Made by a program: the position numbers and the translations under genes. The notes under the pieces were generated by a model. The model saw nothing but the letters and a program-made list of their open reading frames with translations. It was not told where the DNA came from and did not search any database. From NCBI GenBank assembly GCA_903915555.1, contig CAIWTL010000006.1, positions 1 through 6,101 of the forward strand: a stretch of 6,101 nt of DNA, in the 5' to 3' direction. Of the stretch, positions 1 through 4,465 are shown one piece after another. This DNA is from an uncultured Micrococcales bacterium (lineage in GTDB: Bacteria > Actinomycetota > Actinomycetes > S36-B12 > GCA-2699445). Position 1 is the first letter of the stretch. Each line of letters begins with the position of its first letter.

Positions 1-96
1 GAGCACGAGCCACGACTGGCCCACTCGGTACATCCACGTCCCGATGTTGGCCGCCAGCATCCCGCCGGCGTAGCGCCGGTAACCGGGGATGCTCAG
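1..96 (-). CDS. MFS transporter, N-terminal fragment (gene continues past the window edge)
   Basis: Only the first ~32 codons are inside the window. The translation reads L-S-I-P-G-Y-R-R-Y-A-G-G-M-L-A-A-N-I-G-T and continues W-M-Y-R-V-G-Q-S-W-L-V-L. This is the typical entry into helix 1 of the EntS/DUF894-like branch of the Major Facilitator Superfamily (the pattern is IPNYRxYxxGxxxSxxGTWMQxxAxxWLVL). The role is probably proton-driven export of a small molecule or drug across the cytoplasmic membrane. It lies directly downstream of a MarR repressor and overlaps its stop, so it is probably the repressor's main target. The start is unusual. A CTG at 96-94 overlaps the MarR TGA and has GGAGGA at 114-109, 12 bases upstream. 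The nearest in-frame ATG (60-58) would delete conserved residues, and the nearest upstream GTG (237-235) would add ~47 codons with only about 50% GC at third positions. Family assignment is fairly sure; start and substrate are not. Confidence 0.72.
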   Translation of the reverse strand, partial: MSIPGYRRYAGGMLAANIGTWMYRVGQSWLVL

Positions 97-548
97 GGAC
101 GCGAACGTTCCTCCGGTTGGGCGAGGCGCGCCAGGAGTGGGGCGGCCTGCAGGACGAGTCGACGCTCCTCGGTCGTCAGCCCGGACATCTGCCGTGCCAG
201 CCAGACGTCGCGAACCTCGCGATAGGTCCGGATCCACTCCTGGGCCTTCTGCGTGACCTCGATCAGGCACTGCCGGCCGTCCGTCGGATGCGGCAGCCGG
301 GTCACCCATTCCTCGGCCTCGAGGCCCGCGATGATGCGGGACATCGTCGGTGGCTTCACGTGTTCCATGGCTGCCAGGTCGCCGGGGGTCATGGGGCCAT
401 GCAGTGCGACATTGCCCAGGACCGCCAGTTGGCTGGGTGTCAGTTGGTCGTCGCGTTCTTGGCGCAGTCGCCGGGACAACCGCATCACGGCCGTCCGCAA
501 CTCCGGGATCGCCTCGCGTTCCCCATCGGTCAAGTTGCTGTTCGTCAC
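93..548 (-). CDS. MarR-family winged-helix transcriptional regulator
   Basis: A 151-residue protein, the usual length for MarR repressors, which bind DNA as dimers and are released by small phenolic or lipophilic ligands. Residues 12-50 form the N-terminal dimerisation helices, with the L-T-P-S-Q-L-A-V-L stretch typical of the family at 36-44. The winged helix-turn-helix follows: M-T-P-G-D-L-A at 53-59, recognition helix around 65-79 (K-P-P-T-M-S-R-I-I), and the wing at 87-99 with the family's D90-x-R92 motif. The C-terminal helices (101-147) complete the dimer interface. The start is GTG at 548-546, with GGGGAA and, further up, AGGAG as possible ribosome sites. The stop overlaps the start of the MFS gene, so the two are probably cotranscribed and coupled. 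An imperfect palindrome at 631-653, about 80 bases upstream of the start, is the likely autoregulatory operator. Ligand unknown. Confidence 0.93.
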   Translation of the reverse strand: MTNSNLTDGEREAIPELRTAVMRLSRRLRQERDDQLTPSQLAVLGNVALHGPMTPGDLAAMEHVKPPTMSRIIAGLEAEEWVTRLPHPTDGRQCLIEVTQKAQEWIRTYREVRDVWLARQMSGLTTEERRLVLQAAPLLARLAQPEERSRP

Positions 549-630
549 ACCCGTTCCCCGGCTCCTCGCGGCGCTGTCCGACTCGGACGGTCGTGGGGAG
601 CATAGTCATTCGGTCTCTTCCGCCTCGAAG

Positions 631-653
631 GGTAGTTAGCAAAACTAGTTACC
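631..653. promoter_or_regulatory. Putative MarR operator (imperfect inverted repeat)
   Basis: The sequence has the form GGTAnnTAG-N5-CTAnnTACC, with 14 of 22 non-central positions symmetric. Its core TTAG-CAAAA-CTAG is AT-rich, in sharp contrast to the surrounding ~70% GC DNA. Size and base composition fit MarR dimer sites. It lies in the divergent gap between the MarR/MFS pair and the crotonase gene and covers promoter-like hexamers on both strands. That it is bound by this MarR protein is inference from position and symmetry. Confidence 0.55.
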
Positions 654-661
654 TTGCCTAA
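633..661 (-). promoter_or_regulatory. Putative promoter of the marR-MFS transcript
   Basis: On the minus strand TTAGGC (661-656) and TAACTA (638-633) are separated by 17 bases, and the spacer is largely the inverted repeat at 631-653. This geometry would let a bound repressor block RNA polymerase. Transcription would begin near 626, giving a leader of about 78 bases to the GTG at 548. A competing -10 candidate is TATGCT at 604-599, which fits TANNNT better but has no good -35 partner. Confidence 0.35.
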
Positions 662-664
662 CGA
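636..664 (+). promoter_or_regulatory. Putative rightward promoter overlapping the operator
   Basis: TTAGCA (636-641) and TAACGA (659-664) are 17 bases apart on the plus strand. Both are weak matches to the sigma-A consensus, but they sit in the only AT-rich patch of the intergenic region. If used, the crotonase would have a leader of roughly 165 bases and would share the MarR operator. An alternative is a promoter close to the crotonase start. Confidence 0.25.
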
Positions 665-696
665 TATGGCACACCATTCCATTCCGCCAGCCCCAG

Positions 697-822
697 CCGG
701 GTTCCGTGACCGCGCCGTTGCACTTCCCCCGAAGGCGTTCCGGCGCTCGTCCCCCGGCCGCCGCGATCGTTCATGCGGCTCGGGCGGTCGCCGTGACCTC
801 GCGGCCTGCACGGGGAACCCGG
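697..822 (+). repeat. Long-range inverted repeat in the region upstream of the crotonase
   Basis: CCGGGTTCC at 697-705 is perfectly complementary to GGAACCCGG at 814-822. The pairing continues as GTG (706-708) with CAC (809-811) across a 2-base bulge. The arms enclose about 100 GC-rich bases and end 17 bases before the crotonase ATG. I see no gene in 549-838 apart from these control elements. In DNA this rich in GC such a match may be chance, and I cannot name a riboswitch class. Confidence 0.25.
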
Positions 823-838
823 ATGGTTGACTGGAGGC

Positions 839-1669
839 ATGTCCTACCGCTGCTTCGAGGTGTCCATCGCCGACCGGATCGGCCATGTCCGGCTCTCGCG
901 TCCCGACGAACTGAACACGATGGTCCCCGAGTTCTGGAACGACCTGCCGCGCATCGTCACCGAACTGAGCGACCGTGGTGACGTGCGGGCCGTGGTGATC
1001 TCGTCCACCGGGAAGCATTTCAGCGCCGGGATGGATCTGTCGGTATTCACCGGCTCCGGCCTCATGAACGATGCTGAGGCCGGCCGCCGGAACGCGACGT
1101 TCTCGCTGCTCGTGCGTCGTCTGCAGGACAGTTTCACCGCGTTGGAGGACGCGCGGATGCCGGTGCTGATGGCTATCCAGGGGGGCTGCATAGGTGGTGC
1201 GGTCGACATGGTCTGCGCCGCGGACATGCGCTACGCCAGCGAGGACGCCTTCTTCGTCGTCCAGGAGACCAATATCGGGATGACCGCCGACGTGGGCACC
1301 CTGCAGCGCCTGCCCAAGCTCATCCCGGACGGTGTGGCCCGGGAGTTGGTCTATACGGGTCGCCGCATGTCGGCCGAGCGTGCCCGCGAGGTGGGACTCG
1401 TCAACGAGGTGTTCGCCGACCATGAGTCACTCGTCGCCGGAACGTTGGCCATCGCCGCCGAGATCGCCGAGAAGAGCCCACTGACGATCTGGGGGGCCAA
1501 AGAGGCCATGGTGTACTCCCGCGACCACTCGGTGCCCGACTCGCTGCATCAGATCTCCCACTGGCAGACCGGCGCGTTCCAGCCCGCCGACATGATGGAG
1601 GCCTTCGCGGCGAAGGGGGAGAAGCGCAAGCCGGACTTCCCCGACCTCCCCCCTGCCCCGGGCCTGTGA
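839..1669 (+). CDS. Enoyl-CoA hydratase/isomerase family protein, delta3,5-delta2,4-dienoyl-CoA isomerase (ECH1) type
   Basis: A 276-residue crotonase-fold enzyme. ECH1-type members move the double bonds of 3,5-dienoyl-CoA to 2,4-dienoyl-CoA during beta-oxidation of odd-position unsaturated fatty acids. Oxyanion-hole segments are F-S-A-G-M-D at 61-66 and I-Q-G-G-C-I-G-G at 113-120. D123, E143 and D151 keep the spacing of Asp176, Glu196 and Asp204 of rat ECH1, and the surroundings A-D-V-G-T-L-Q-R-L-P-K (150-160) and Y-S-R-D-H-S-V (226-232) are also near-identical to that enzyme as I recall it. Plain hydratases have a second Glu where D151 sits. ATG 839 is chosen because the protein then begins M-S-Y-R-C-F-E. 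The alternative TTG at 827 adds four residues. GGAGG at 833-837 is only one base from the ATG, so initiation may not be classical. The stop overlaps the next gene's GTG. Confidence 0.9.
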   Translation: MSYRCFEVSIADRIGHVRLSRPDELNTMVPEFWNDLPRIVTELSDRGDVRAVVISSTGKHFSAGMDLSVFTGSGLMNDAEAGRRNATFSLLVRRLQDSFTALEDARMPVLMAIQGGCIGGAVDMVCAADMRYASEDAFFVVQETNIGMTADVGTLQRLPKLIPDGVARELVYTGRRMSAERAREVGLVNEVFADHESLVAGTLAIAAEIAEKSPLTIWGAKEAMVYSRDHSVPDSLHQISHWQTGAFQPADMMEAFAAKGEKRKPDFPDLPPAPGL

Positions 1670-2019
1670 CCGGGGTGTCCCCCGAGCCTCCCCCCGGCGA
1701 CCCGCCTGAGAAGGCGCCTACCGCGGAGCCCGTGCGGCGCCTGGTCGACTGGCTGTTCCGCGACCGATCCACCGGACGCCTCGTGGTCGCCCAATGGCCC
1801 AACCTGCCGCTGTGGCTCTTCCTGGCCGGAGCCGTGATGTCCGTCATCCTCCCTCTGTCGGGGCTACCCGCGCTCGTCCTGCGCGTGGCCACGGACGCGG
1901 CTCTGTTGTGGTGGGCGCTGTGGGAACTGCTGCAGGGGGTCAACCCCTTCCGCCGCATCCTGGGAGCCGTCGTGACGGTCTGGGTCGTGCTCGGTCTCGT
2001 CCGACAGTTGCTCGGGTGA
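1666..2019 (+). CDS. Small three-helix membrane protein of unknown function
   Basis: A 117-residue protein I do not recognise. Residues 1-22 are proline- and acid-rich and likely disordered. An amphipathic basic stretch at 22-41 (V-R-R-L-V-D-W-L-F-R-D-R) is followed by V-V-A-Q-W-P-N-L-P-L-W-L-F-L at 40-53, which leads into hydrophobic segments at about 47-66, 68-89 and 97-115. It would sit in the cytoplasmic membrane with the long N-terminus probably inside. The GTG at 1666 overlaps the crotonase TGA (GTGA); a second in-frame GTG lies at 1675. The overlap implies translational coupling, so its amount should follow the crotonase. It has no catalytic motif. A helper role in lipid or acyl-CoA metabolism would be a guess from position only. 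Confidence 0.8.
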   Translation: MTGVSPEPPPGDPPEKAPTAEPVRRLVDWLFRDRSTGRLVVAQWPNLPLWLFLAGAVMSVILPLSGLPALVLRVATDAALLWWALWELLQGVNPFRRILGAVVTVWVVLGLVRQLLG

Positions 2020-2022
2020 TGT

Positions 2023-2037
2023 CGGACTGTCGGTCCG
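2023..2037 (+). terminator. Weak hairpin in the gap before the nuclease gene
   Basis: CGGAC (2023-2027) pairs with GTCCG (2033-2037) around the loop TGTCG, four bases after the membrane-protein stop. There is no T-run, so it may only attenuate read-through into the nuclease gene or be incidental. An overlapping 7-base alternative pairs CCGACAG (2001-2007, spelled from the last codons of the upstream gene) with CTGTCGG at 2027-2033. Confidence 0.25.
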
Positions 2038-2077
2038 CTGAGTGACACTGGGTCCACGACGACACAGGAGAGCGACC

Positions 2078-2842
2078 ATGTCAGACACGCTGCGCCGCCG
2101 GCCGTCCCCGAGCGGGTACGCGACCGGACCGGTGGTGATGGCACTGGCGGCCTGTCTCGGGGTGACCCTCGGCGGTTGTTCCTCCCCACCGCCCGGAACG
2201 CCGACGGTCACGTCCTCCCCGTCCCGAACGACCCCCGCGCCGGACAACACCCCGCGCGAGACGCCCCGCACCGAGGGTGCGGGGCCCTCCTCACCCGAGT
2301 CCCGCCGTGCTCCGCGGGCTCCCGTCATGCGGGGCTTCGCCGCGGTCGACGGCGACACCATCTCCCGAGGCCCCCTCGAGGTGCGGGTCATCGGCGTCGA
2401 TACGCCTGAGATCGGGCAGTGCGGGTACGGCGAGGCGAGCGCCGCCACACGGCGATTCATCCGGGACGGCGTCAGCCTGCAGAACCGCAACGGGCGCGAT
2501 CAGTACGGACGATTGTTGGCCTACGTGGTCGATGCACGCGGGCGCGACCTCGGCACACTGCTCCTCCGCCGCGGGCTGGCGAACGCGCGCTACGACTCCA
2601 CCGACGGCTACGACTGGCACCCGCACCAATCGCGCTACCGCCGACTGGACGGTCGGGTCCGCCATCGCTGCGGGCGGCCGACAGATGGGCTCGGCGGCCC
2701 GGAGCCGTACCGGCGCCCCGCGGGTCAACCGTTCCCGAACTGCGACGCCGCGGCCTCGGTCGGCGCCGCGCCCCTGCGTCGCGGTGACCCGGGGTGGAAC
2801 CCCGAACTCGACGGTGACGGCGACGGCTCAGCCTGTGAGTGA
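2078..2842 (+). CDS. Secreted lipoprotein thermonuclease (SNase-like) with C-terminal Excalibur domain
   Basis: A 254-residue exported phosphodiesterase predicted to hydrolyse DNA and RNA with calcium. Residues 1-33 are a lipoprotein signal: basic start (R6-R8), hydrophobic core 18-31, then L-G-G-C with lipidated C34. A Pro/Ser/Thr-rich linker spans about 35-82. The SNase domain (86-200) retains all hallmark residues: D91-G-D93-T at the calcium site, R103, D108 and E111 in R-V-I-G-V-D-T-P-E, and R145 in D-Q-Y-G-R, matching Asp21, Arg35, Asp40, Glu43 and Arg87 of the staphylococcal enzyme. The Excalibur motif occupies ~219-254, with F-P-N-C222-D-A and the ending D-G-D-G-D-G-S-A-C253-E. ATG 2078 is preferred over GTG 2042 because AGGAG at 2066-2070 is well placed and gives a clean signal peptide. 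It should act at the outer face of the membrane in nutrient scavenging or removal of foreign nucleic acid; the physiological role is inferred. Confidence 0.93.
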   Translation: MSDTLRRRPSPSGYATGPVVMALAACLGVTLGGCSSPPPGTPTVTSSPSRTTPAPDNTPRETPRTEGAGPSSPESRRAPRAPVMRGFAAVDGDTISRGPLEVRVIGVDTPEIGQCGYGEASAATRRFIRDGVSLQNRNGRDQYGRLLAYVVDARGRDLGTLLLRRGLANARYDSTDGYDWHPHQSRYRRLDGRVRHRCGRPTDGLGGPEPYRRPAGQPFPNCDAAASVGAAPLRRGDPGWNPELDGDGDGSACE

Positions 2843-2845
2843 CCG

Positions 2846-2859
2846 CGGGGTGCGCCCCG
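2846..2859 (+). terminator. GC-rich hairpin just after the nuclease stop
   Basis: CGGGG (2846-2850) and CCCCG (2855-2859) form a 5-base stem with the loop TGCG, four bases after the nuclease stop codon. It lacks a T-run. It could be a weak terminator or could lie inside the next coding region if the protease starts at GTG 2839, so its role depends on which start is real. Confidence 0.25.
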
Positions 2860-2898
2860 GTGATCGCGGCGGCGAAGCGCGCGCGCATCATGGACGCC

Positions 2899-3729
2899 AT
2901 GGGTGATCGGGGCAGGGCGGGTGTCGGCACGCTGCTGGCCGTCGGCGCTCTCGTGGGTCTGCTTCTCGCCGGGAACTGGCTCGCCACCGCCGGGCGCGGT
3001 CTGCTCGAGACGGGCCCACTGCGTGGCCTCTTCCACTCCGAGATCCTGCGCCGGGGCTTCACCGGCTGGATAGCCGGCGACACCATGCCCCCGGCAGGTG
3101 CCGATGCGCAGGGGACACGGATCCTGCCGCCCGTCGCCGCCCCGTCAGGTCCCCATGCCTTCCTCCAGAAGGACGGCGGACGCCCCGTCACCTACTCCCC
3201 ATGCCGACGCCTCTCCGTCGTCGTCAACCCCGAAGGCGCCCCATTCGGGGCGGTGCGGACCGTACGCGACGCCGTGGCCCGGATCAGCACCGCGACAGGT
3301 CTCTCGCTCGAGGTCTCGGGGACCACGGACGAGAACTACCGCGAGAAACGCAAGGCCTATCAGCCCAACCGATACGGCGAGCGTTGGGCGCCCATCCTCG
3401 TGGCGTGGGCGGGATCGGGCCGAGTCCCCGAGTTCGACCACGGCGCCGTCGGGTTCGGCGGAAGCGTCGCGATCGATCCTGCGGTGGGAGCCTCGTCGTA
3501 CGTCACCGGCGCGGTGGTGCTCGACCGGGACTGGTTCGCCGACCCGGCCAACCAGCCGTACCTGACCGAGGTCCTCCTCCACGAGTTGGGACACGTCGTC
3601 GGGCTCGACCACGTCACCGACGACGAGCAGATCATGTGGGAGGGGGGGCTTCACGGTGCAGACCTCGGGCCGGGCGACCTCGCGGGGCTCGCGCGGCTCG
3701 GCAAAGGACCGTGCACCCCCGACCTGTGA
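2899..3729 (+). CDS. Membrane-anchored matrixin-like zinc metalloprotease
   Basis: A 276-residue exported protease counted from ATG 2899. Residues 1-8 are short and basic, a hydrophobic helix (9-29) is an uncleaved anchor or signal, and a loop with no clear fold runs to about 90. The catalytic domain follows: D-G-G-R-P-V-T-Y at 92-99, C102, the zinc site H228-E-L-G-H232-V-V-G-L-D-H238 (HExxHxxGxxH, Glu229 as general base), and M246 in D-E-Q-I-M as the methionine turn, so it belongs to the metzincin clan. C102 and C272 may form a disulphide. The protein would cleave extracytoplasmic peptides; the substrate is unknown. There are three candidate starts: GTG 2839 (overlaps the nuclease stop by 4), ATG 2890 and ATG 2899, none with a strong ribosome site. 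I use the last because it gives the cleanest export signal. It is very probably cotranscribed with the nuclease. Confidence 0.88.
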   Translation: MGDRGRAGVGTLLAVGALVGLLLAGNWLATAGRGLLETGPLRGLFHSEILRRGFTGWIAGDTMPPAGADAQGTRILPPVAAPSGPHAFLQKDGGRPVTYSPCRRLSVVVNPEGAPFGAVRTVRDAVARISTATGLSLEVSGTTDENYREKRKAYQPNRYGERWAPILVAWAGSGRVPEFDHGAVGFGGSVAIDPAVGASSYVTGAVVLDRDWFADPANQPYLTEVLLHELGHVVGLDHVTDDEQIMWEGGLHGADLGPGDLAGLARLGKGPCTPDL

Positions 3730-3735
3730 GCGGTC

Positions 3736-3757
3736 GGTGGACCCCGCGGGGTCCGTC
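3736..3757. terminator. Bidirectional terminator-like palindrome
   Basis: GGACCCCGCGGGGTCC at 3739-3754 is a perfect 16-base palindrome. Folded, it has a six-pair GC stem around CGCG that extends outward by two G-T wobbles and one G-C pair to 3736-3757. It lies seven bases after the metalloprotease stop and 17 bases from the stop of the convergent small gene on the other strand, the usual place for a shared terminator. There is no T-run, which is common in actinobacteria. Confidence 0.6.
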
Positions 3758-3773
3758 ATCCACCGTCCTCGGC

Positions 3774-3902
3774 TCAGTCGTGGGACGCCGACCGGCCGGT
3801 GACGATCACGTAGGCCAACCACACCGCCAGGCCGAGGATGAGGACGGCGCAGACCGCGAGGAATCCGTGCATGGCATACATGCCGAGCTGACCGCCGTCC
3901 AT
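3774..3902 (-). CDS. 42-residue single-pass membrane peptide (small hypothetical gene)
   Basis: The minus strand encodes a complete ATG-to-TGA reading frame beginning M-D-G-G-Q-L-G-M-Y-A-M-H-G, then one hydrophobic helix at about 14-35 (F-L-A-V-C-A-V-L-I-L-G-L-A-V-W-L-A-Y-V-I-V) and a short polar tail ending G-R-S-A-S-H-D. Third positions are mostly G or C. No other gene fits the 264-base gap in which it lies. TAGGCT at 3914-3909 stands six bases before the ATG, the spacing expected when transcription begins at the start codon, so the message is probably leaderless and needs no SD site, and none is present. It converges on the protease and diverges from the SRPBCC genes. No family is recognised; such micro-proteins often modulate a membrane partner, which is only a general possibility here. 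Confidence 0.6.
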   Translation of the reverse strand: MDGGQLGMYAMHGFLAVCAVLILGLAVWLAYVIVTGRSASHD

Positions 3903-3908
3903 GCGTGA

Positions 3909-3914
3909 AGCCTA
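3909..3914 (-). promoter_or_regulatory. Putative -10 element of the small membrane gene
   Basis: TAGGCT on the minus strand fits TANNNT and ends six bases before the ATG at 3902-3900. I see no convincing -35 hexamer, which is common for actinobacterial promoters. The position predicts a transcript that begins at or within a base or two of the start codon. Confidence 0.4.
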
Positions 3915-3958
3915 GTGACACCCCACCACCATCGCGACCCACATCACAACCCCTCGAG

Positions 3959-3987
3959 TTGCCGCGGGACGCGCGACGGTCAAGGCT
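3959..3987 (+). promoter_or_regulatory. Putative promoter of the SRPBCC-SDR operon
   Basis: TTGCCG (3959-3964) and AAGGCT (3982-3987) are separated by 17 bases, and the second hexamer ends six bases before the ATG at 3994. The same layout (hexamer, six bases, ATG) occurs at the divergent small gene. AAGG here would alternatively serve as a ribosome site eight bases before the ATG, so the evidence is ambiguous. Confidence 0.3.
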
Positions 3988-3993
3988 GAAGGC

Positions 3994-4455
3994 ATGTCGG
4001 AACTCCAGGTCACCGTCCCCGTCGATGCGCCCGCGGGTGCGGTCTGGTCCGCGCTCACCGACTGGGACAGTCAGGGCGAGTGGATGCTCGGCACCGAGGT
4101 GCGCAGCGTCGGGCCGCAACGGCGAGGTGCCGGCGACCGTCTCGAGGCGTTCACCGGGGTCGGTCGCATCGGCTTCCTCGACACGATGGTCGTCACCGAC
4201 TGGGTGGAGGGCGTCGAGGTGACGGTCGAACACACCGGCAAGATCGTCCGGGGTACCGGCACATTCCGGGTGGAGCCCGACGGTCCCGACCGCAGCGCGG
4301 TGGTGTGGATCGAGAACCTGTCCATACCCGGCGGTGCAGTCGGAGAGGCCCTCTGGCGACTCACGCGCCCCATCAGCCGCTGGGCTGTCGTCCACTCGCT
4401 GCGCCGCTTCGCCGCCCAGGTCGAAAGCGCTTCCCGCGTCCCCGCCGCCGCCTGA
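3994..4455 (+). CDS. SRPBCC (START-like / polyketide cyclase-dehydrase) family protein, first copy
   Basis: A 153-residue protein with the helix-grip fold that binds hydrophobic ligands in a deep cavity. Strand 1 is E-L-Q-V-T-V-P-V (3-10), followed by the family's entry helix motif V-W-S-A-L-T-D-W at 17-24 and W-M-L-G at 30-33. G-A-G-D-R-L-E-A-F at 45-53 and F-L-D-T-M-V-V-T-D-W at 61-70 are the next strands, and a long C-terminal helix covers about 114-145. This matches the Polyketide_cyc2-type branch common in actinobacteria. It has no signal peptide and should be cytoplasmic or membrane-associated. It begins the run leading through a second SRPBCC gene to an SDR reductase, which suggests binding or presenting a lipid-like substrate. 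Catalysis by this protein is not shown by any motif. The last dozen residues (R-V-P-A-A-A) are probably disordered. Confidence 0.88.
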   Translation: MSELQVTVPVDAPAGAVWSALTDWDSQGEWMLGTEVRSVGPQRRGAGDRLEAFTGVGRIGFLDTMVVTDWVEGVEVTVEHTGKIVRGTGTFRVEPDGPDRSAVVWIENLSIPGGAVGEALWRLTRPISRWAVVHSLRRFAAQVESASRVPAAA

Positions 4456-4465
4456 GAGGAACCCC

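Noticed and set aside
545..1423. 292-codon open frame on the minus strand
   Set aside because: It lies antisense to the well-supported crotonase and crosses the promoter region; it has no domain signs, and its composition is that of a complement of coding DNA.
2042..2077. Upstream GTG start extending the nuclease by 12 codons
   Set aside because: It lacks a ribosome site and would bury the lipoprotein signal behind an extra arginine-rich segment, whereas ATG 2078 has a well-spaced AGGAG.
1401..2189. 262-codon open frame on the minus strand
   Set aside because: It is rich in Arg, Ser and Pro and antisense to the crotonase end, the coupled membrane protein and the nuclease start. No motif was found.
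2813..2830. GACGGn hexamer run as a DNA repeat element
   Set aside because: It encodes the acidic D-G-D-G-D-G calcium motif of the Excalibur domain, so the repetition is explained by the protein.
2277..2906. 209-codon plus-strand frame overlapping the nuclease
   Set aside because: It is out of frame with the SNase active-site residues and reads as Arg/Ala/Thr-rich noise; the nuclease frame is certain.
3145..4395. 416-codon open frame on the minus strand
   Set aside because: It runs antisense across the metalloprotease, the intergenic gap and the first SRPBCC gene, all with clear domains. Its sequence is low-complexity with no recognisable motif, typical of a shadow frame in GC-rich DNA.
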